Below are positions 56,096-64,000 of a stretch of 64,000 nt of DNA, one piece after another. Positions within the stretch are counted from its first letter, which is position 1. The number at the start of each line of letters is the position of its first letter. The DNA is from Flavobacteriales bacterium. GTDB taxonomy: Bacteria; Bacteroidota; Bacteroidia; Flavobacteriales_F; PHOS-HE28. The notes under the pieces were generated by a model, which had not been told where the DNA came from, made no database searches, and was given only the letters and a program-made list of their open reading frames with translations. Location of the stretch: positions 186,001 to 250,000 of the forward strand of contig JAHBUK010000001.1 of NCBI GenBank assembly GCA_019638115.1, given 5' to 3'. Both the position numbers and the translations under genes were made by a program.

Positions 56096-56877
56096 CGTCC
56101 GGAGCTATTCTGAATGACCGTGTAAAGCACGACGCCCGTGCTCAAGGAAGCCACGATAATGCTCAACAGCTCAAGGTTCAAGCGACTGGACCTGGCCCGA
56201 AGCGTGGGAACATGGATCACATCGTTGGGAAGCAGGTAGTAATACTCCGAACTTAAAATGTCCGTAGAGGAAAGGTCCAAATAGATGGCCTGCACCCCCT
56301 TGTCGCTTTGTCGCATCAGGGTAACGTGCGTTTTATCGGCGAATTCATTGGGCCCTCCGGACATGGCCAACGCTTCCAATACTGTCACCTGATTGTTGTA
56401 GATGAAGTAGGTACCGGGCCGGGCCACATCACCCAAAACGCTTACCCTGAAGCTTACGAGCTTAAGGATCACGGTGGCATTCTTGAAGAATTCATCCACC
56501 TTACGCTGGACCAGCTCCAAAGCTTCACCCACGGTCAATCCCTGCACCTTGAGTTTACCCACTGTTGGCAGGTGGATATGGCCGTTCTTGTCAACGCTGA
56601 AACCGTTCAGGTAGAGCGCAGCATCGGTCGCCCCCTGAGCACTCCCTGTGGCATCCACGTTGAAGAAGCGGTTCTCGGATTCATCCAGACCCAGAACACG
56701 CATACTGAGCACGTCGTTCACCTGGATCCGGTACTCGAATTTCCGATTCTCAAAAAGCTTGCTTGAACCGGCGCTCAGGGACGGGTCCCGGAGGTAGTTC
56801 AACTGCTTCTTTCCGATACAGGAGGCGAGGAGCACGGCGATGCTCAATCCGAAAACCAACTTGCTTGAAGTGCGCAT
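56092..56877 (-). CDS. Polysaccharide export outer-membrane lipoprotein (Wza-like)
   Basis: 261 residues from ATG 56877 (MRTSSKLVFGLSIAVLLASC); the open frame to 56994 is unlikely. Lipobox LLASC, then NYLRDPSLS, EYRIQVNDVLSMRVLGLDES (polysaccharide export domain), HIHLPTVGKLKVQGLTVGEA, an SLBB-type FRVSVLGDVARPGTYFI and a C-terminal hydrophobic helix (LELLSIIVASLSTGVVLYTV), which anchors it. First gene of the Wza-Wzc-Wzx-GT-GT-Wzy unit. Confidence 0.92.
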   Translation of the reverse strand: MRTSSKLVFGLSIAVLLASCIGKKQLNYLRDPSLSAGSSKLFENRKFEYRIQVNDVLSMRVLGLDESENRFFNVDATGSAQGATDAALYLNGFSVDKNGHIHLPTVGKLKVQGLTVGEALELVQRKVDEFFKNATVILKLVSFRVSVLGDVARPGTYFIYNNQVTVLEALAMSGGPNEFADKTHVTLMRQSDKGVQAIYLDLSSTDILSSEYYYLLPNDVIHVPTLRARSSRLNLELLSIIVASLSTGVVLYTVIQNSSGR

Positions 56878-56969
56878 TTTATTCAGTTGCTCCGGTAATG
56901 TGCGATAGGAAAAGACGAACCATGCTGGCACCGCCGGCAGGACCGTGCTATGCGAGAACCCGCGGAAGA

Positions 56970-56977
56970 CAAAGATA
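56970..56977 (-). promoter_or_regulatory. -7 element of the polysaccharide export operon
   Basis: Minus strand TATCTTTG (TAnnTTTG), 92 bp upstream of ATG 56877. No good TTG at 19-20 bp spacing, so moderate support. Confidence 0.4.
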
Positions 56978-57031
56978 CGCGGCCCTCGGTTCAATGGTTA
57001 CCATCACCACAAGGCAGGCATAAAAGACAAA

Positions 57032-57055
57032 GCTCCCCCACACCATGTGGAGGAG
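57032..57055 (-). terminator. Terminator after tRNA-Glu
   Basis: Minus-strand hairpin GCTCCTCCAC / GTGGGGGAGC (one mismatch) followed by TTTGTCTTTTA, 11 bp after the tRNA. Confidence 0.65.
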
Positions 57056-57065
57056 CCTGCCAATG

Positions 57066-57137
57066 TAGCCCGTAGGGGAATCGAACCCCTGTTTCATCCG
57101 TGAAAGGGACGCGTCCTAACCCCTAGACGAACGGGCC
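57066..57137 (-). tRNA. tRNA-Glu (TTC)
   Basis: 72 nt; cloverleaf with acceptor stem GGCCCGT / ACGGGCT (one G-U), D arm with GTCTAGGGGTTAGGAC, anticodon loop CTTTCAC (anticodon TTC reading Glu GAA/GAG) and T arm GGGGTTCGATTCCCC. CCA is not encoded. Confidence 0.97.
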
Positions 57138-57167
57138 ATGAAACACCTCACCAGTGGTAAGGGTCGG

Positions 57168-57197
57168 CAAATGTAAAACTCTTCACTGAAATTCCAA
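57168..57197 (-). promoter_or_regulatory. Promoter of tRNA-Glu
   Basis: Minus strand TTG (57197-57195), 19 bp spacer, TACATTTG (57175-57168), about 30 bp upstream of the tRNA 5' end. Full match to the Bacteroidota consensus. Confidence 0.75.
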
Positions 57198-57208
57198 CAA
57201 GAGGAGCA

Positions 57209-57907
57209 TCACTGTACATCGTCCACATCCGCTTGGAAGCGAAAGCCCAAGCGCTTGCCTGTGCTTACTTGAGCCCTGGAACTCAAGGTCTTGATCTCAC
57301 TGACCGATACAACCTGCACCTGATCATAAGGCGGTACGAGGAGGTCGAATTCGATGACGTAGTTGGCTACGCTGTACAAGATCTTGCGCAAACCCTCCCG
57401 ATCGATGACGTTGTTGGCAAGGTCTCCGAACAAGAAACCCAACTGCCGCTTCCCTTGCATGAAGTAGTGCCCATCCTTGTTGATGAACAAGCGTGCTACC
57501 AGGTAACCAAGATCCTGTTCGCGATGGTAGCGCAAGGAGTCGCTCAGGAAGTTGTACATGTTGACGACACCGAAATATCCCCGCATGTCATCCTCCTGCA
57601 AGTAGCTGGTCTTCCATAGGCTGTTGCTCTGGTCCAGTCTGAACACGTTGGTGTGCATGTTGAGGAACACCACATCACCTGCAAGACCGAGTTCGCAAGC
57701 CGTGGCGGAAACCTCCTTGAAACTCACCAAGATCCGATCATCCTTCCTTCCCACTTCATCGGCCATATCAACGGCCAACTCGGCTGCCACTTCCTTGATC
57801 AGCGCAAAGACCTCCTGGGTCCGTCGATAGATGTCCTGCTTTACACAGGACTTATTGCAAAGGGCCTCGATAACGAGCGCGCGCGGATCTGTCGGAAGTT
57901 CTTCCAT
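57209..57907 (-). CDS. Hypothetical protein downstream of proS
   Basis: 232 residues from ATG 57907 (MEELPTDPRALVIEALCNKS); the frame stays open to 57970 but that extension overlaps proS. I do not recognise a family. No signal peptide or membrane helix; mixed alpha/beta. Distinct blocks are LCNKSCVKQDIYRRTQEVFA near the start, MADEVGRKDDRILVSFKEVS, MRGYFGVVNMYNFLSDSLRY, LGYLVARLFINKDGHYFMQG and a positively charged end. It is 5 bp from the proS stop on the same strand, so it is probably co-transcribed with the synthetase. Confidence 0.7.
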   Translation of the reverse strand: MEELPTDPRALVIEALCNKSCVKQDIYRRTQEVFALIKEVAAELAVDMADEVGRKDDRILVSFKEVSATACELGLAGDVVFLNMHTNVFRLDQSNSLWKTSYLQEDDMRGYFGVVNMYNFLSDSLRYHREQDLGYLVARLFINKDGHYFMQGKRQLGFLFGDLANNVIDREGLRKILYSVANYVIEFDLLVPPYDQVQVVSVSEIKTLSSRAQVSTGKRLGFRFQADVDDVQ

Positions 57908-57912
57908 GGGTT

Positions 57913-59382
57913 TCAGTATGCTCTGGCGAAGATCACCCGCCTGTTGCTGGGCGCGCCAGTGACCATGCACTGGCCGGGTGTTGTATCCCCATCGAGCGGT
58001 ATACAGCGGATGGTAGCCTTGGTCTCCTCTTTCACGCGTGCTTCAGTCTCTGCAGTGCCATCCCAGTGCGCAAGTATGAAGCCTCCTTCCTCAATGGCCA
58101 CCTTGAACTCGTCGTAAGTATCCACTGCGCGTGTCATACGCTCTCTCATATCCAGTGCCTTCTGGTAAAGACCGCTCTGAATGGCTTGAAGCAGGTGCTC
58201 CACCTTTTCAGCAAGGTCCACGATACTGAGCACCTCCTTCTCCATGGTATCACGGCGAGCAACTTCAACGGTACCATTCTCCATGTCGCGCGGTCCAATG
58301 GCTATCCGCACAGGGTATCCTTTGAACTCGTACTCGGCGAACTTCCATCCTGGCTTCTTCTTGTCGTCGTCATCGAACTTCACGGTGATCCCCTTTGCAC
58401 GCAGGGCCTCCAAAACGGGGCGAACGTACTCCCGTATCGCATCCAATTGTTCCCCGTTCTTGGCAATGGGAACCACGGCCACCTGCACAGGTGCCAAGCG
58501 TGGAGGCAGGACAAGGCCATGATCGTCGCTATGGGTCATTATCAACGCACCCATCAGGCGTGTACTTACCCCCCAACTGGTGGCCCAAACGTGCTCTTGC
58601 CTGTTTTCCTTGTTGGTGAACAGCACATCGAAGGCCTTGGCGAAATTCTGCCCCAGGAAATGTGAAGTGCCTGCTTGCAGCGCCTTGCCATCCTGCATCA
58701 AAGCTTCGATGCAGTAAGTATCCTCCGCTCCTGCAAAGCGTTCACTGGCGGTCTTCACTCCCTTAATTACCGGCATGGCAAGCCACTGTTCAGCGAACTC
58801 GGCGTACACGTCGAGCATACGGCGTGTTTCTTCAACAGCTTCCTCTTGAGTGGCATGTGCGGTATGCCCTTCCTGCCAGAGAAATTCCGCCGTTCGAAGG
58901 AATAGGCGGGTCCGCATCTCCCAGCGCACCACGTTGGCCCATTGGTTGATCAACAGCGGCAGGTCTCGATAGCTCTTGATCCACCCCCTGTAAGTGTTCC
59001 AGATGATCGTCTCACTGGTGGGCCTAACGATCAACTCCTCCTCCAGCTTAGCGTCCGGGTCCACCACCACGCCATGTTCGGGATCGCTCTTCAGGCGGTA
59101 ATGGGTAACTACTGCGCATTCCTTGGCAAATCCCTCCACGTGGCTGGCTTCCTTAGCCAAGTAGCTCTTGGGGATGAACAAGGGGAAATACGCGTTCACA
59201 TGACCGGTGGCTTTGAACATGCCATCCAACGCACCTTGCATCTTCTCCCAAATGGCATATCCATGGGGCTTTATCACCATACAGCCTCTTACATCACTGT
59301 GCTCCGCCAAGTCCGCTTTGAGAACCAGGTCGTTGTACCATTGTGCGTAGTCTTCGTTCCGGGTTCTCAACTGATCGGCCAT
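57913..59382 (-). CDS. proS: Prolyl-tRNA synthetase (archaeal/eukaryote-like type)
   Basis: 489 residues. Class II synthetase charging tRNA-Pro. Motif 2 region [20 protein letters not shown], motif 1 area [16 protein letters not shown], motif 3 [20 protein letters not shown], and an anticodon-binding domain; the C-terminal zinc-binding-like region contains [20 protein letters not shown]. Length near 490 and absence of the bacterial editing insert identify the type 3 ProS used by Bacteroidota. Promoter box TACTTTTG at 59426-59433 lies 44 bp upstream. Confidence 0.96.
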   Translation of the reverse strand: MADQLRTRNEDYAQWYNDLVLKADLAEHSDVRGCMVIKPHGYAIWEKMQGALDGMFKATGHVNAYFPLFIPKSYLAKEASHVEGFAKECAVVTHYRLKSDPEHGVVVDPDAKLEEELIVRPTSETIIWNTYRGWIKSYRDLPLLINQWANVVRWEMRTRLFLRTAEFLWQEGHTAHATQEEAVEETRRMLDVYAEFAEQWLAMPVIKGVKTASERFAGAEDTYCIEALMQDGKALQAGTSHFLGQNFAKAFDVLFTNKENRQEHVWATSWGVSTRLMGALIMTHSDDHGLVLPPRLAPVQVAVVPIAKNGEQLDAIREYVRPVLEALRAKGITVKFDDDDKKKPGWKFAEYEFKGYPVRIAIGPRDMENGTVEVARRDTMEKEVLSIVDLAEKVEHLLQAIQSGLYQKALDMRERMTRAVDTYDEFKVAIEEGGFILAHWDGTAETEARVKEETKATIRCIPLDGDTTPGQCMVTGAPSNRRVIFARAY

Positions 59383-59425
59383 GGCCTTGGAAGTGGTATT
59401 ATTTTTGTTCTCGTAGGGTGGTGGT

Positions 59426-59433
59426 CAAAAGTA
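59426..59433 (-). promoter_or_regulatory. -7 element of proS
   Basis: Minus strand TACTTTTG (TAnnTTTG), 44 bp before the proS ATG. No TTG at the exact -33 distance. Confidence 0.45.
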
Positions 59434-59482
59434 CACAACCCCATGAGGGTGTCAGGCGTTCATCAATAGAAACAAGTCAGCC

Positions 59483-60520
59483 ATGAAACAGCACGAGATC
59501 AAGTTCCCGATACTGACCCTTGCGGTCCTTTTCCTGGCTTCGTGCGGTAACCTGCAGCAAGTTGCTCATGTTCAGGATGACGTGTACGACCCGCCCAGAA
59601 GGGGGGGCAGCACCACTCCGCCCCCGAATGTTGACCCGTCCACCATGGAGGTCGTAGAGGACGACTACTTCGACCAGGGCTATGCCTCCAGTAATGATGC
59701 TGGACGTAGCTACTACGACATGGCCTACAACGACCCCTACTACTACAACTATGGGCGCTTTGGCTGGGGCTCTGGAATGGGCATGGGTATGGGCATGGGC
59801 ATGGGCATGTCACCGCACTGGGGCATGGGTACCATGCATGGCATGAACATGACCATGGGCTGGCAAAGCGGATGGGGAGCTCCTGGTTGGGGAATGGGCA
59901 TGGGTTGGGGTTCTCCTTGGGGAAGCCCTTGGGGATATGGAGGGATGGGGTGGAACGACCCTTGGATGATGCGCCCTTGGGGTTGGGGATATCCCGGTCA
60001 AATGTCTCCTTGGGGCTGGGGATCACCATGCATGAGCTGCAGCGGGTTCGGGAATTATTGGGGGCCATGGGGTGCTTATTATGGCTGTTACGCACCCACC
60101 ATTATCGGAGGCAGCAGCAATGCTGCGGTAATAGGTCGCCGACCCAGTTTGAGTAGTGGCGGAACGAGTGCTGGAGGCGGTACCAATGGCGGTACCAACC
60201 GGATGGTCGTTCGTGACCCTGTGGGCCTTACCCCGGCCAGCAGACCAGCTCGAAGCGTACCAGCTTCTCCGCAGTCGCGACCATCCACAAACGACCGCAC
60301 CTTGGCCCCACAGACCCCGGCTACACGTCCTGGGGTGTCGCAGCCCCCGGCACGTACGAGGGAACCACAACGGATCGAACGAACAGCGCCACGCCAGAAT
60401 ACCATGGATAGAAGAGACATCAACCCTTCGCCATCTCGTCCGGGAGGCATGGACCGGGGCGGTGGAGGCAGCTCCCCTGGCGGCGGGTCACGCTCACCAG
60501 GTACCACAAGGCCGCGCTGA
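59483..60520 (+). CDS. Lipoprotein with Gly/Met/Trp-rich low-complexity region
   Basis: 345 residues. Lipobox in LTLAVLFLASCGN. After an acidic stretch (MEVVEDDYFDQGY) comes a very unusual region, about residues 95-200: a (MG)n run at 98-108 (59778-59811), then repeated GW, WGSPWG, PWGWG and MGWN motifs with almost no charge. The C-terminal 120 residues are Ser/Pro/Arg/Gly-rich and probably disordered (PGGMDRGGGGSSPGGGSRSP). Similar proteins occur in Flavobacteriales but I know no function. It is followed by an OmpP1 gene 7 bp downstream and is divergent from proS, so an envelope role together with the porin is plausible. Confidence 0.75.
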   Translation: MKQHEIKFPILTLAVLFLASCGNLQQVAHVQDDVYDPPRRGGSTTPPPNVDPSTMEVVEDDYFDQGYASSNDAGRSYYDMAYNDPYYYNYGRFGWGSGMGMGMGMGMGMSPHWGMGTMHGMNMTMGWQSGWGAPGWGMGMGWGSPWGSPWGYGGMGWNDPWMMRPWGWGYPGQMSPWGWGSPCMSCSGFGNYWGPWGAYYGCYAPTIIGGSSNAAVIGRRPSLSSGGTSAGGGTNGGTNRMVVRDPVGLTPASRPARSVPASPQSRPSTNDRTLAPQTPATRPGVSQPPARTREPQRIERTAPRQNTMDRRDINPSPSRPGGMDRGGGGSSPGGGSRSPGTTRPR

Positions 60521-60527
60521 GTTGATC

Positions 60528-62042
60528 ATGCACAACCTGATGGAACGTGGCCTGCTACTGTTGCTTTTGAGCGTCTTTGCCATGCCCTTGGCACACGGGC
60601 AGAACGAAGAAGATGCACTTCGTGTTAGTTCGATCTTTCCGGGTGGCACAGCTCGGTCCGCAGGAATGGCCAATGCTTTCGGTGCCTTGGGTGCCGATCC
60701 GGCCTCCATCGGGATAAATCCTGCCGGCATGGGGCTCTACAGAAGAAGTGAGCTCTCTTTCACGCCAAGCTTCGAGGTGAACAGTTCTCGGACCATGCAC
60801 TATGGAAGTGATGGCCGCGATGCTCAACCACGACTGTTCTTCAACAATTTGGCATTGGTGATAAGCAATCCCAACGAACGCGGGGATGGTAGACACCGAA
60901 CCACCTATGGCATCGTATACGACCGACAGGCCACACATCATTGGCGTACATCCGTACGTGGCAATGCCATACCCACCACCATCCTTGGCTCTTTCGCCAA
61001 CGAAGCGAATGGCACACCAGACGCCCAGTTGTTCTCAGCCTTCCCCTTCACAGCAGGGCTTGCATGGGACACCTATGCCATTGACCCGGCAATAATTGTT
61101 GGGCCTGGTGGGGATACGCTTCCCAACCTGTACATGAGTGTGGTACCGGATGGCGCTTTGATCAGTATGGACCGCAGCATTGAAACGAGGGGGGCAGCAA
61201 CCAACACGTCCTTTTTCTATGCCGGAAGTGTGGATGACCTGTTCTACTGGGGGGCTTCCGTTGGAATTGCAGGGCACCGATTCAAGCGTACGCTGATACA
61301 CACGGAACGGACGGACGATGCGACCATTGACCTGGCAGAGAGTGTTTACCGAGAGGACCTGAACATAACCGGGAGCGGGCTCGACATAAAGCTGGGTGTC
61401 ATCAGTCGGATATCGGACCACTTCAGGGCCGGTGTAAACTATCACAGCCCTCAATGGATGCGACTCAATGACACGTACATCACGTCCATGTCAACCGCGT
61501 TCAGAACTCCGGATGCAGAAGGCAGGACCAGTTACTCCGCAGCTTCGCCCGACGGGTTGTACAGTTACAACCTGAACACCCCCTGGCGCTTGGGGGTGAA
61601 TGCCGCCTACATCATGGGTACTGCGGGGCTTATTAGTGTGGACTACACCTACACGGACTTCACCAAAGCCCGGTTCAGGCCAAGCAGCCTGATAGCGGAC
61701 CAGTACGATTTTGCTCCAGAGAATCTGACCATTGCCACTGTGCTCCGTTCCACCCATACGTTGCGGGTCGGCACCGAATGGCGCAATGGCAACTGGCACT
61801 ATCGCTTAGGCTGGGCCTATGCTCCTGATGCATATGTAAAGGAGGATGCTCGGAGAGGACTTGCATTGAAGACCTATGCCGGTGGACTGGGTTATAGAAC
61901 CGACCACATCGGTATTGACCTCGGCCTGAATTATTTCCAGGGGAGTACCAACTATTTCCTTTACGACCCTAGCCTGGTGGCTCCTACGAGAGAAGACCGG
62001 GGCACATTCCGAGCATTATTGACAATAAGTTTCAGGGCGTAG
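60528..62042 (+). CDS. OmpP1/FadL-family outer-membrane protein
   Basis: 504 residues from ATG 60528. Signal peptide MERGLLLLLLSVFAMPLAHG region at residues 5-24. Immediately after it, IFPGGTARSAGMANAFGALG, ADPASIGINPAGMGLYRRSE is the conserved N-terminal hatch sequence of FadL/TodX/OmpP1 proteins. The rest is beta-barrel strand pattern and ends in FRALLTISFRA. Family members let hydrophobic compounds such as fatty acids or aromatic molecules diffuse in. Co-transcribed with the Gly/Met/Trp-rich lipoprotein. Confidence 0.88.
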   Translation: MHNLMERGLLLLLLSVFAMPLAHGQNEEDALRVSSIFPGGTARSAGMANAFGALGADPASIGINPAGMGLYRRSELSFTPSFEVNSSRTMHYGSDGRDAQPRLFFNNLALVISNPNERGDGRHRTTYGIVYDRQATHHWRTSVRGNAIPTTILGSFANEANGTPDAQLFSAFPFTAGLAWDTYAIDPAIIVGPGGDTLPNLYMSVVPDGALISMDRSIETRGAATNTSFFYAGSVDDLFYWGASVGIAGHRFKRTLIHTERTDDATIDLAESVYREDLNITGSGLDIKLGVISRISDHFRAGVNYHSPQWMRLNDTYITSMSTAFRTPDAEGRTSYSAASPDGLYSYNLNTPWRLGVNAAYIMGTAGLISVDYTYTDFTKARFRPSSLIADQYDFAPENLTIATVLRSTHTLRVGTEWRNGNWHYRLGWAYAPDAYVKEDARRGLALKTYAGGLGYRTDHIGIDLGLNYFQGSTNYFLYDPSLVAPTREDRGTFRALLTISFRA

Positions 62043-62376
62043 GAACCGCGTGCGCAACAGCCTACACGGTCGCGATGTGGTCGGCGCTGGCAGCGTATGG
62101 GCGACATCCTTGATAACAGACGTTGACCACCTCGGTCAGCAAGTCTGAAGGCTGTTGTCCGGCCATTCGCCACGAACCCGGACCTCCTGTCAACATGCGT
62201 TGAAACCATCAGCGGCATTTTGCTCGTGCTCATAGTCGGCTTGGCCAATCACCGCCGATCAAAGTGTCAGACTTGGATCCGTCCCAGGATATCGACCGCT
62301 ACATAGCTGGCCATCAGCAGCAAACAAAAAGCCCCGAGGCGGAACACCTCGGGGCTTGGGTAGTTGTCGTGTGTGA
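62043..62376. other. 334-bp non-coding region
   Basis: No gene or repeat recognised; short open frames have no protein character. The only feature is the terminator at 62326-62356 for the minus-strand zinc-ribbon gene. Confidence 0.7.
62326..62356 (-). terminator. Terminator of the zinc-ribbon/Nif3 unit
   Basis: Minus strand stem AGCCCCGAGG / CCTCGGGGCT (10 bp perfect), loop TGTTCCG, then TTTTT. Confidence 0.9.
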
Positions 62377-63207
62377 TCACTTTTCGCCGGACACGCGCTC
62401 CACTACGTAGTCATCGACCAGAATGCGGCCGCAATGCTCGCATACGATGATCTTCTTGTGGCTGCTGATGTCCAATTGCCGCTGTGGGGGAATGCTGTTG
62501 AAGCAACCACCGCAGCTACCGCGCTCAACAGGAACAACAGCCAGACCGTTGCGCGCATTGGAACGAATGCGGTTGTAGGCGCTCAGCAAACGCTCTTCAA
62601 TGTGCTTTGCGGCGGAGTCGCTCTTTTTCTGAAGGTCCTTCTCTTCCTTCTCGGTTTCCGCTACGATGTCATCCAACTCTTTCTTCTTCAGGTCCAGGTC
62701 CTTCTTGCGCTCATCGTGCCGGCCCTTGCTTTCATCCACCACGGCCTTCTTGGCCTCGATCTGTGCCTTGGCCTCTTTGATCCGCTTCTCTGCAAGTTGG
62801 ATCTCCAGGTTCTGGAACTCGATCTCTTTGGTGAGCGAGTCGTACTCCCTGTTGTTGCGCACTTTGGCCTGTTGCCCTTCGTACTTCTTGATCTGGGCTT
62901 TGGCGTCCTTGATCAAGTTCTGCTTATCGCTCACCTGCGTTTCCATCTCCGCAAGTTCATCCTGCAGTTTGGTCATGCGGGTCTCAAGACCAGCCACCTC
63001 ATCCTCCAAGTCTTGCACCTCCAGTGGAAGTTCGCCGCGCTGCACGCGGATCTTGTCCACTTGAGAATCAATGTGCTGGAGCCGGTAGAGTTCCACGAGC
63101 TTCTCGGCGATGGTAACCTCGGACTTGGAAGCTGAACCAACAGCCTTGTTGTTGTCCACAGTGACCTTGGCCTCTTTCGTCGGGGCCTTCACGTCGCTTT
63201 TCGCCAT
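62377..63207 (-). CDS. C4-type zinc-ribbon coiled-coil protein
   Basis: 276 residues. Residues about 30-205 form a long antiparallel coiled coil (LQHIDSQVDKIRVQRGELPL, RMTKLQDELAEMETQVSDKQ, KAQIEAKKAVVDESKGRHDE), and the last 60 residues hold the zinc ribbon CGGC...CEHCGRILVDD. The pattern matches the CT398/zf-RING_7-type family, found beside nif3 in many Bacteroidota, where it may assist flagellar or RNA-related functions in other phyla; its role here is unknown. It starts 4 bp after the Nif3 stop. Confidence 0.9.
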   Translation of the reverse strand: MAKSDVKAPTKEAKVTVDNNKAVGSASKSEVTIAEKLVELYRLQHIDSQVDKIRVQRGELPLEVQDLEDEVAGLETRMTKLQDELAEMETQVSDKQNLIKDAKAQIKKYEGQQAKVRNNREYDSLTKEIEFQNLEIQLAEKRIKEAKAQIEAKKAVVDESKGRHDERKKDLDLKKKELDDIVAETEKEEKDLQKKSDSAAKHIEERLLSAYNRIRSNARNGLAVVPVERGSCGGCFNSIPPQRQLDISSHKKIIVCEHCGRILVDDYVVERVSGEK

Positions 63208-63211
63208 GGGA

Positions 63212-64000
63212 TCAGAAATGATGTATAGGGTCCGTGACGGTCTTCGTCAAACGGACGGCAAAAGTAGGGAAAAGTTCGCTTAACCGGCGCTGGATCAGGT
63301 GCATGGTGAACTGCTCGCTGCCGTAGTGCCCGATATCGGCCAACAACATGCGGCCGTCCGCCTCAAAGAACTCATGGTATTTCACATCACCCGTCAGATA
63401 GGCATCAGCACCCGCCGCCTTGGCCTTGCTAATAAGGAAAGCTCCTGATCCTCCGCACATTGCCACCCTCTTCACCGGTTTGCCGACCAGTCGGGTATGC
63501 CGAACCACGGCCAAGCCGAAGACCTCCTTCAAGCGCTCCAGGAAAGCACGCTCATCCATCGGCTCTGTCCACTCACCGATGAGGCCGCTCCCTGTACGCT
63601 GGTAAGTGTTGGCCAACGGCAGCAGGTCGTAGGCCACCTCTTCATAGGGGTGTGCTGCGAACATGGCCTCCAATACGTTCCGCTCTTGGGGCTGGTGATA
63701 GATGAACTCCATCCGGAACTCGGATACCGCCTCACGTTGACCTTGCTCACCTATGAACGGATCCGTGCCCGGACCGGGAAGGAACGTGCCCATGCCTCCC
63801 ACCGTGAAGCTGCACTCGGCGTAGTTACCCACCTGCCCAGCCCCAGCACTGAATACGGCGTTACGGACCGCGTCGGAATGCTCCATGGGCACATAGACCA
63901 CAAGCTTCCTTAGTTGGGCGGGCTTGGGATCCAGCACGCGAAGCCCGCTCAGACCAAGGCGCGCTGCGATCTCACCGTTCACTCCATCGATCACGTTGTC
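63212..64000 (-). CDS. Nif3-like dinuclear metal centre protein (5' end outside the window)
   Basis: The visible 262 codons run to the window edge with the frame still open; family length is about 365 residues in Bacteroidota, so roughly the first 100 residues are missing. Clear blocks: VVYVPMEHSDAVRNAVFSAG (inserted PII-like domain), YHQPQERNVLEAMFAAHPYEEVAYDLLPL, GLIGEW, VAMCGGSGAFLISKAKAAGA, DAYLTGDVKYHEFF and the metal-ligand region DIGHYGSEQFT. It is probably a hydrolase-fold metal protein of uncertain function, often called GTP cyclohydrolase I type 2 in error. Same transcript as the zinc-ribbon gene. Confidence 0.9.
   Translation of the reverse strand, partial: DNVIDGVNGEIAARLGLSGLRVLDPKPAQLRKLVVYVPMEHSDAVRNAVFSAGAGQVGNYAECSFTVGGMGTFLPGPGTDPFIGEQGQREAVSEFRMEFIYHQPQERNVLEAMFAAHPYEEVAYDLLPLANTYQRTGSGLIGEWTEPMDERAFLERLKEVFGLAVVRHTRLVGKPVKRVAMCGGSGAFLISKAKAAGADAYLTGDVKYHEFFEADGRMLLADIGHYGSEQFTMHLIQRRLSELFPTFAVRLTKTVTDPIHHF

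Noticed and set aside
62043-62326. Possible small gene after OmpP1
   Set aside because: Short frames have no start context or recognisable sequence.

Overview
The window looks like a high-GC chromosome segment (roughly 60% by eye) from a member of the Bacteroidota, most likely a Flavobacteriales-type lineage of the kind known from metagenomes. The evidence is two secreted proteins with type IX secretion (gliding-motality style) C-terminal domains, TAnnTTTG-type -7 promoter elements with TTG about 19-20 bp upstream, a CarB without the C-terminal regulatory domain, the run birA / rsfS-ftsH-cdsA-psd, archaeal-type ProS, an OmpP1/FadL porin and a C4 zinc-ribbon/Nif3 pair. No rRNA, CRISPR array or insertion sequence was seen. 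One tRNA (Glu, TTC) and one ribosomal protein gene too short for routine ORF calling (rpmH) were found.

Layout. 0.1-5.5 kb: a T9SS-type secreted protein, a small conserved protein, a TonB-C-like secreted protein divergent from a membrane-anchored winged-helix regulator, and a lipoprotein hydrolase. 5.5-12.4 kb: an accessory island, partly AT-richer, with a DUF1016/YhcG nuclease, an ORF6N DNA-binding protein, four unrecognised proteins, a HEPN-like protein, a family of dispersed 35-90 bp repeats and two striking sets of palindromes. 12.4-13.9 kb: a second copy of the 3' half of carB. 14.3-17.2 kb: an operon of di-heme oxidoreductase, Rieske protein and outer-membrane protein. 17.2-25.3 kb: a metal-efflux operon (His-rich small protein, CusA fused to a TolC-like domain, CusB-like adaptor, Zn/Cd-type P-ATPase). 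25.6-28.4 kb: full carB. 28.6-29.9 kb: a RelE/ParE-type toxin-antitoxin pair and an alpha/beta hydrolase. 30.1-41.5 kb: housekeeping genes, rpmH, birA, rsfS-ftsH-cdsA-psd on the plus strand, and a tightly overlapped minus-strand series radC-wecB-deacetylase-acetyltransferase-upp-membrane protein-yjjG. 41.6-56.9 kb: an exopolysaccharide/capsule locus: phosphoglycosyltransferase, TagA/WecG, epimerase, GT4, a secreted beta-helix protein, then Wza-Wzc-flippase-two glycosyltransferases-polymerase. 57-64 kb: tRNA-Glu, an unknown gene, proS, a Gly/Met/Trp-rich lipoprotein, OmpP1, zinc-ribbon protein and Nif3.

How the parts work together. WecB, TagA/WecG, the phosphoglycosyltransferase and the Wzx/Wzy/Wza/Wzc set make a coherent Wzy-type surface polysaccharide pathway. 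The two carB copies are direct repeats about 13.2 kb apart enclosing the metal-efflux operon, so recombination between them could delete or amplify it. The most unusual signal is at 6.2-7.4 kb: two neighbouring genes of unrelated families (DUF1016 nuclease and ORF6N) each carry a perfect palindrome inside a conserved coding motif and near-copies of that same palindrome just upstream of the gene. For the nuclease the upstream copies form a three-unit array with an exact 47-bp period and compensatory arm changes.
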